Shown here in pieces: positions 33,220-36,364 of a DNA stretch of 36,364 nt. This DNA comes from Bacteroidales bacterium (GTDB lineage: Bacteria; Bacteroidota; Bacteroidia; Bacteroidales; Prolixibacteraceae), in the NCBI GenBank assembly GCA_012719495.1, contig JAAYAG010000024.1:1-36364 (forward strand), read 5' to 3'. Under the pieces are notes generated by a model. The model worked only from the letters and a program-made list of their open reading frames with translations. It did no database searches and had not been told where the DNA came from. Both the position numbers and the translations under genes were made by a program. How positions within the stretch are numbered: the first letter of the stretch is position 1; each line of letters begins with the position of its first letter.

Positions 33220-33375
33220 ACTTGGCGTTAAGGGTTGCGGTATGAAATGTTGCCGACTGCGGGTTGCTTCAGCTCCGCTGATTTTCAATTCCTGTCGAGC
33301 CGCACCGCCGCTGTTGCGGGCTACACGGCTTGTTGTCAGCACGGAAACGGCAATTGACATATAGTTTTTGTTATG
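33220..33375. repeat. Cassette-like repeat, copy B, between tlpA-like and higB-like genes
   Basis: It contains AAACGGCAATTGACATATAG (33345-33364) plus T-run, identical to copy A over 25 bases. It ends GTTATGC (33370-33376), close to the GTTRRRY core of integron attC sites. The other end is GGCGTTAAGG (33223-33232). The middle holds hairpin-prone GC-rich sequence with CCGCACCGCCGCTGTTGCGG. No coding sense is visible. Confidence 0.6.
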
Positions 33376-33383
33376 CAACGTTT

Positions 33384-34265
33384 TCATAATTCATTCAATA
33401 GAGATTCTATTTTTATTAGGTTTTCATCACTAGCACCAATATATTCTCCAACTACTTTTTGATTCCTATTAATTATAATGTGAGTAGGAAGTGCATTTAT
33501 ATTATAATCATCTCCTTTTATTGTCACAATTTGGTAGAGAAACTTATGTTTTGTTAAAAAATTATCTTTTAAATTTTGCTTGTTGTCATTTGATGCTAAA
33601 GCAATGAAGACAATATCTTTCTCTTTCATTTTCTCAACTATTTTATTTAGCTGTGGCATTTCTTTTATACAAGGTCCACAACTTGTACTCCAAAAGTTTA
33701 AGACAATTATTTTTTCTTTTAATTCCTCTGATTTGAACAAATTACCATTTATGTCTTCATATTCAAATGGAGTAATTTGCTCTCCAATTTTGTAAGATAT
33801 TCTTTTATTATAATTAGGGTCTAAATCTGCAAATGATGAATCCAACTGATGAATCATCATTTTTTTAATTTGCTCATAGTTAAAATCTCCAATGAATTGA
33901 GTGAAATGCCAGCTTTTACCAGAATCAACAGATATTCCAAAAAACGAAGGATTGTTTTTTCCGTATTTGCAACTGAAGTAAGCTTGTTGAGTACTGTCGA
34001 ATATACCAAATCTTTGTAAAGTAACATTTGAACACATTCTAGTATCATTTTTTAATACTTTCTCCCAAGTTTGATAATGTTTTGTTTTATCATCAAACGG
34101 ATATTGCTCCGGTGTTAGATAATCCGCAAATCCAACATAGTTTTTCTCGTTTAATGCCTTTGCCATTGCGTTTGCATGATAGAGGGCTATTTCCTCAAAA
34201 TTCTCTTGTCCAATTAATAAATTAGAAAGAGTTAATAAGATAATTAAAGATGTAATGTGTCTCAT
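33384..34265 (-). CDS. TlpA-like thioredoxin-fold protein, exported
   Basis: A signal peptide (about 1-19, ending LIGQ) is followed by an unrecognised N-terminal region (20-155) and a C-terminal TlpA/ResA-type thioredoxin domain (about 160-293). The active site CGPC is at 196-199 in VLNFWSTSCGPCIKEMPQL, and the cis-proline is in NALPTHIIINR. Such proteins reduce or exchange disulfides outside the cytosol, often for cytochrome c maturation or stress. A truncated gene ends nine bases upstream of its start, so it was probably second in an operon now cut by the IS21 element. This leaves its promoter in doubt. Confidence 0.88.
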   Translation of the reverse strand: MRHITSLIILLTLSNLLIGQENFEEIALYHANAMAKALNEKNYVGFADYLTPEQYPFDDKTKHYQTWEKVLKNDTRMCSNVTLQRFGIFDSTQQAYFSCKYGKNNPSFFGISVDSGKSWHFTQFIGDFNYEQIKKMMIHQLDSSFADLDPNYNKRISYKIGEQITPFEYEDINGNLFKSEELKEKIIVLNFWSTSCGPCIKEMPQLNKIVEKMKEKDIVFIALASNDNKQNLKDNFLTKHKFLYQIVTIKGDDYNINALPTHIIINRNQKVVGEYIGASDENLIKIESLLNEL

Positions 34266-34274
34266 AGATGAATA

Positions 34275-34367
34275 TTATTTACAAATTTCAAAAAGTTTAA
34301 CATGTATTTTATCTCCGTCTTCCTTCGCAATTGCCACATACATATTACCGTCTTTAGGTCTAATTGG
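34275..34367 (-). pseudogene. C-terminal remnant of a gene cut by the IS21-family element
   Basis: On the minus strand an open frame of about 30 codons (PKDGNMYVAIAKEDGDKIHV, then KLFEICK) ends at 34275-34277. Directly upstream an in-frame TAG (34368-34370) and then IS21-type end sequence appear. The reading looks like a real protein end and lies nine bases before tlpA. The family is not recognised. Confidence 0.5.
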
Positions 34368-34383
34368 CTAATTCGGTTTGATT

Positions 34384-34514
34384 TGTGCCAGTGATTTCGG
34401 TCGGTTAGTGCCAGTGATTTCGGTTCAAACTGTGCCATTTTAGCGGCGGCGGGCTACCGCATGCCGTTTCGATTTGTGCCAGATTTTCCGTTTCGCTTAG
34501 TGCCATTTTGAGAG
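34384..34514. repeat. Left end of the IS21-family element with repeated transposase-binding motifs
   Basis: GTGCCAGTGATTTCGGT occurs at 34386-34402 and again at 34408-34424, with further GTGCCA-type copies at 34432, 34476 and 34500. Multiple copies of one terminal motif are typical of IS21-family ends. The element begins at about 34384. Confidence 0.8.
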
Positions 34515-34536
34515 ATCAAGTAATAACCGCTATATC

Positions 34537-36114
34537 GTGATCAAATTTTACGATATGGCAAATACACTTGATCCTATGGATTTAAAACAGATCATTACAT
34601 TACACCTTGACGGTTTGAGCAACCGCAATGTTGGCGAGGCCCTTAACATCTCCCGCAACACGGTCAACACTTACATGAAGCTGTTCCAGTCATGCGATTA
34701 TGAGTTGGATGAGCTCCTTCAAATGGACAGCGCCCAGTTACGGGAACTTTTCCCGTCGCATACCACCATTATAAACGACCGGTACAATGAGTTGATGCTT
34801 TACTTCGAGAAGGTAAACCAGGCACGCAACCACCCGGGGTTCACGTTTTTGTACCACTACAACGAGTATAAACAGCAGGTAAGATCGCCTTATGGTTATA
34901 CCCAGTTCATGGAGCACTACAACCGCAAATATGCCAAGATAAAAGGTTCTATGAAACTTGAGCACGGAGCGGGCAATGAAGTGTTTATCGATTTTGCGGG
35001 CAAGAAGCTGCACATCATCAACTCTGAGACGGGAGAACTACTGCCTGTAGAAGTATTTGTTGCCATATTGCCCAATAGCCAATATACCTACGTCGAAGCT
35101 TGCATGAGCCAGAAGCGCGAGGACATGATCGCCTGCATGGGCAACGCATTGTCTTTTTTCGGGGGCGTACCAAAAGCTATTGTATCCGACAATTTAAAGT
35201 CGGCAGTAACAAGGGCAAGCAAATATGAACCGGAGATCAACCGTACCTTTAAAGACTTTGCCCTTCATTACAACTGTGTTATCAACCCTGCCCGGAGTTA
35301 CTCCCCGCAAGACAAAGCCCTTGTTGAAAACGCCGTACAACTGGCTTATCAGCGCATTTATTACCCCATCAGGGAGATGGATTTTTTTTCATTGGGCGAC
35401 CTGAACGGTGAGATAAGCAAGCTATTGGATCAGTACAACGATCTGTTGTTCCAGCGCAAGGAAGCCAGCCGGAAAGAACTGTTCCAGTCGATCGAGCGGG
35501 GCTATTTAAAGCCACTGCCCACTTCTGCTTATCAGGTCAAAGACTACAAGCGGGCAAAGGTGCAGAAAATCGGATATGTTTACTTCTCTCCCGATAAATG
35601 CTACTACAGTGTGCCTTACCGTTATATTGGCACCACCACCCTGATACACTATACAAAATCAACCATCGAAGTGTATTACAACAACGAACGTATTGCTACC
35701 CATGAGCGCAACCCGTCAAAAGGGGCCTACATTACCAATAAAGACCATCTGAGCAGTACCCATAAAGCTTTTACCCAGTGGAGCCCCGATTACTTTAAGA
35801 CACTGGCAGCAAGGCATGGCCACAATGTGCTTGCCTGCATCGAAACGGTTTTGGCAGAGTATGATTACCCGGAAGCTGCATATAAACGTTGCATGGGCAT
35901 TATCCAGTACCACCGCGCTTACGGTTCACAAAGGCTCGATAATGCCTGCAAAGTGGCCTTACTTGCAGAAACATGTTCCTACACCCGGATAGGGAACATA
36001 TTAAAGCGTGGACTGGATAAAGAATACGCCGGTTGTGAGCTGGCATTTACCAACCGGAACGAACCACACATCCCGCTGCACCAGAACCAGAGGGGAAGGG
36101 AAAACTATCAATGA
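34537..36114 (+). CDS. istA: IS21-family transposase IstA
   Basis: This DDE transposase carries out IS21 transposition together with IstB. The 525-residue protein has an N-terminal helix-turn-helix (about 24-48, DGLSNRNVGEALNISRNTVNTYMK) and an rve core. The catalytic triad is Asp152 (FIDFAGK), Asp218 (IVSDNL) and Glu264 (KALVEN). A C-terminal Mu-type/beta-barrel region with the YKRCMGIIQY stretch follows. A second ATG at 34555 is a possible start. The length and motifs are intact. Since its helper istB is broken, this copy is probably immobile unless another copy supplies IstB. Confidence 0.95.
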   Translation: MIKFYDMANTLDPMDLKQIITLHLDGLSNRNVGEALNISRNTVNTYMKLFQSCDYELDELLQMDSAQLRELFPSHTTIINDRYNELMLYFEKVNQARNHPGFTFLYHYNEYKQQVRSPYGYTQFMEHYNRKYAKIKGSMKLEHGAGNEVFIDFAGKKLHIINSETGELLPVEVFVAILPNSQYTYVEACMSQKREDMIACMGNALSFFGGVPKAIVSDNLKSAVTRASKYEPEINRTFKDFALHYNCVINPARSYSPQDKALVENAVQLAYQRIYYPIREMDFFSLGDLNGEISKLLDQYNDLLFQRKEASRKELFQSIERGYLKPLPTSAYQVKDYKRAKVQKIGYVYFSPDKCYYSVPYRYIGTTTLIHYTKSTIEVYYNNERIATHERNPSKGAYITNKDHLSSTHKAFTQWSPDYFKTLAARHGHNVLACIETVLAEYDYPEAAYKRCMGIIQYHRAYGSQRLDNACKVALLAETCSYTRIGNILKRGLDKEYAGCELAFTNRNEPHIPLHQNQRGRENYQ

Positions 36115-36157
36115 CAAATAAACATCATATAATTAACAATCAAATAATTGAAAGAAG

Positions 36158-36268
36158 ATGAACAACAATCAAACAATTGAAAAACTAAAGCAGATGCGCT
36201 TAAGCGCGATGGCAGAAATGCACCTGCAACATGTTAATGTAAGCTCCCCCAAAAACAGTACGTTTTAA
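36158..36268 (+). pseudogene. istB: IstB ATPase gene fragment, interrupted by an IS3-family insertion
   Basis: The first 27 codons (IEKLKQMRLSAMAEMHLQHV) match the start of IstB, the AAA+ helper ATPase of IS21 transposition. From 36238 the sequence is that of another element's end, and the frame stops at 36266-36268. The P-loop domain is lost. It starts 43 bases after istA. Confidence 0.85.
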
Positions 36269-36364
36269 AAGTAGACAAAAAAGTATAACTTTTGAAAAAC
36301 GTATTAAAAGATGAAACGAAGCACATTTAGCCCGAGCCAGATCGCGGGCATTTTGAAAGAGTTC
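36238..36364 (+). mobile_element. IS3-family element inserted in istB (left part only)
   Basis: The element begins with TGTAAGCTCCCCC, a typical IS3-family terminal sequence, inside istB. Its orfA starts 73 bases further on. The rest lies beyond the window. Confidence 0.75.
36311..36364 (+). CDS. IS3-family OrfA transposase, N-terminus
   Basis: The 18 visible codons read MKRSTFSPSQIAGILKEF, the opening of an IS3-family OrfA (helix-turn-helix protein). The gene runs off the right edge. Confidence 0.75.
   Translation, partial: MKRSTFSPSQIAGILKEF

Noticed and set aside
33077-33364. 95-codon plus-strand open frame across repeat B
   Set aside because: It runs antisense through the toxin gene and the structured repeat and shows no protein-like motif.
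1-36364. CRISPR array
   Set aside because: No regularly spaced direct repeats were seen; the repeats in the IS21 end are irregular transposase-binding sites.

Overview
The window reads as chromosomal DNA of a Bacteroidota bacterium, most likely of the Bacteroidales/Marinilabiliales type. The evidence is a type III glutamine synthetase, a TonB-dependent receptor with an N-terminal carboxypeptidase-regulatory-like domain, several exact TAnnTTTG promoter elements, almost no Shine-Dalgarno sequences, and lipoprotein-type efflux adaptors. I cannot name a species.

Layout. (1) 1-8100 looks like core genome: msrB, an M20 dipeptidase, a glutamine-amidotransferase-like protein without its catalytic residues, glutamine synthetase III, a DUF4870-like membrane protein, an alanine-dehydrogenase-like protein whose catalytic residues are replaced, tsaE and gcvH. 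(2) 8146-10290 is a TonB-dependent receptor, followed by a tRNA-Leu(CAA) at 10486-10569. (3) 10709-13830 is an AT-rich three-gene unit on the minus strand: a PIN-like protein, a HipA-like kinase and a DUF3037-like protein. It lies between the tRNA and the terminator of the next operon. It looks like an acquired toxin or defence-type module and is the best candidate here for an undescribed system. (4) 14150-21462 is a six-gene, more GC-rich minus-strand operon for a MacAB/TolC-type tripartite exporter, with three successive lipoprotein adaptors, a permease, an ATPase and a TolC-like outer membrane protein.

(5) 21765-34265 is a run of mostly single minus-strand accessory genes: an FGE-like protein, DODA-type dioxygenase, flavodoxin-fold quinone reductase, methyltransferase, GNAT, acyltransferase 3, a degenerate M23 protein, a lipoprotein, small membrane proteins (one frameshifted), a Crp/Fnr regulator, a HigBA-like toxin-antitoxin pair and a TlpA-like thioredoxin. 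Several spacers from 26 kb rightward carry related structured sequence, two of them sharing a near-identical core, and there are IS3-family end remnants. This suggests gene-cassette-like accumulation. (6) 34384 to the end is an IS21-family element that cut a gene upstream of tlpA. Its istB is in turn interrupted by an IS3-family element that runs off the window.

How the genes work together: the left part is housekeeping (oxidised-protein repair, nitrogen assimilation, tRNA modification, glycine cleavage). The efflux operon is one complete machine. The right part is a mobile, repeatedly remodelled region. All functional calls come from reading motifs by eye; no database search was run.
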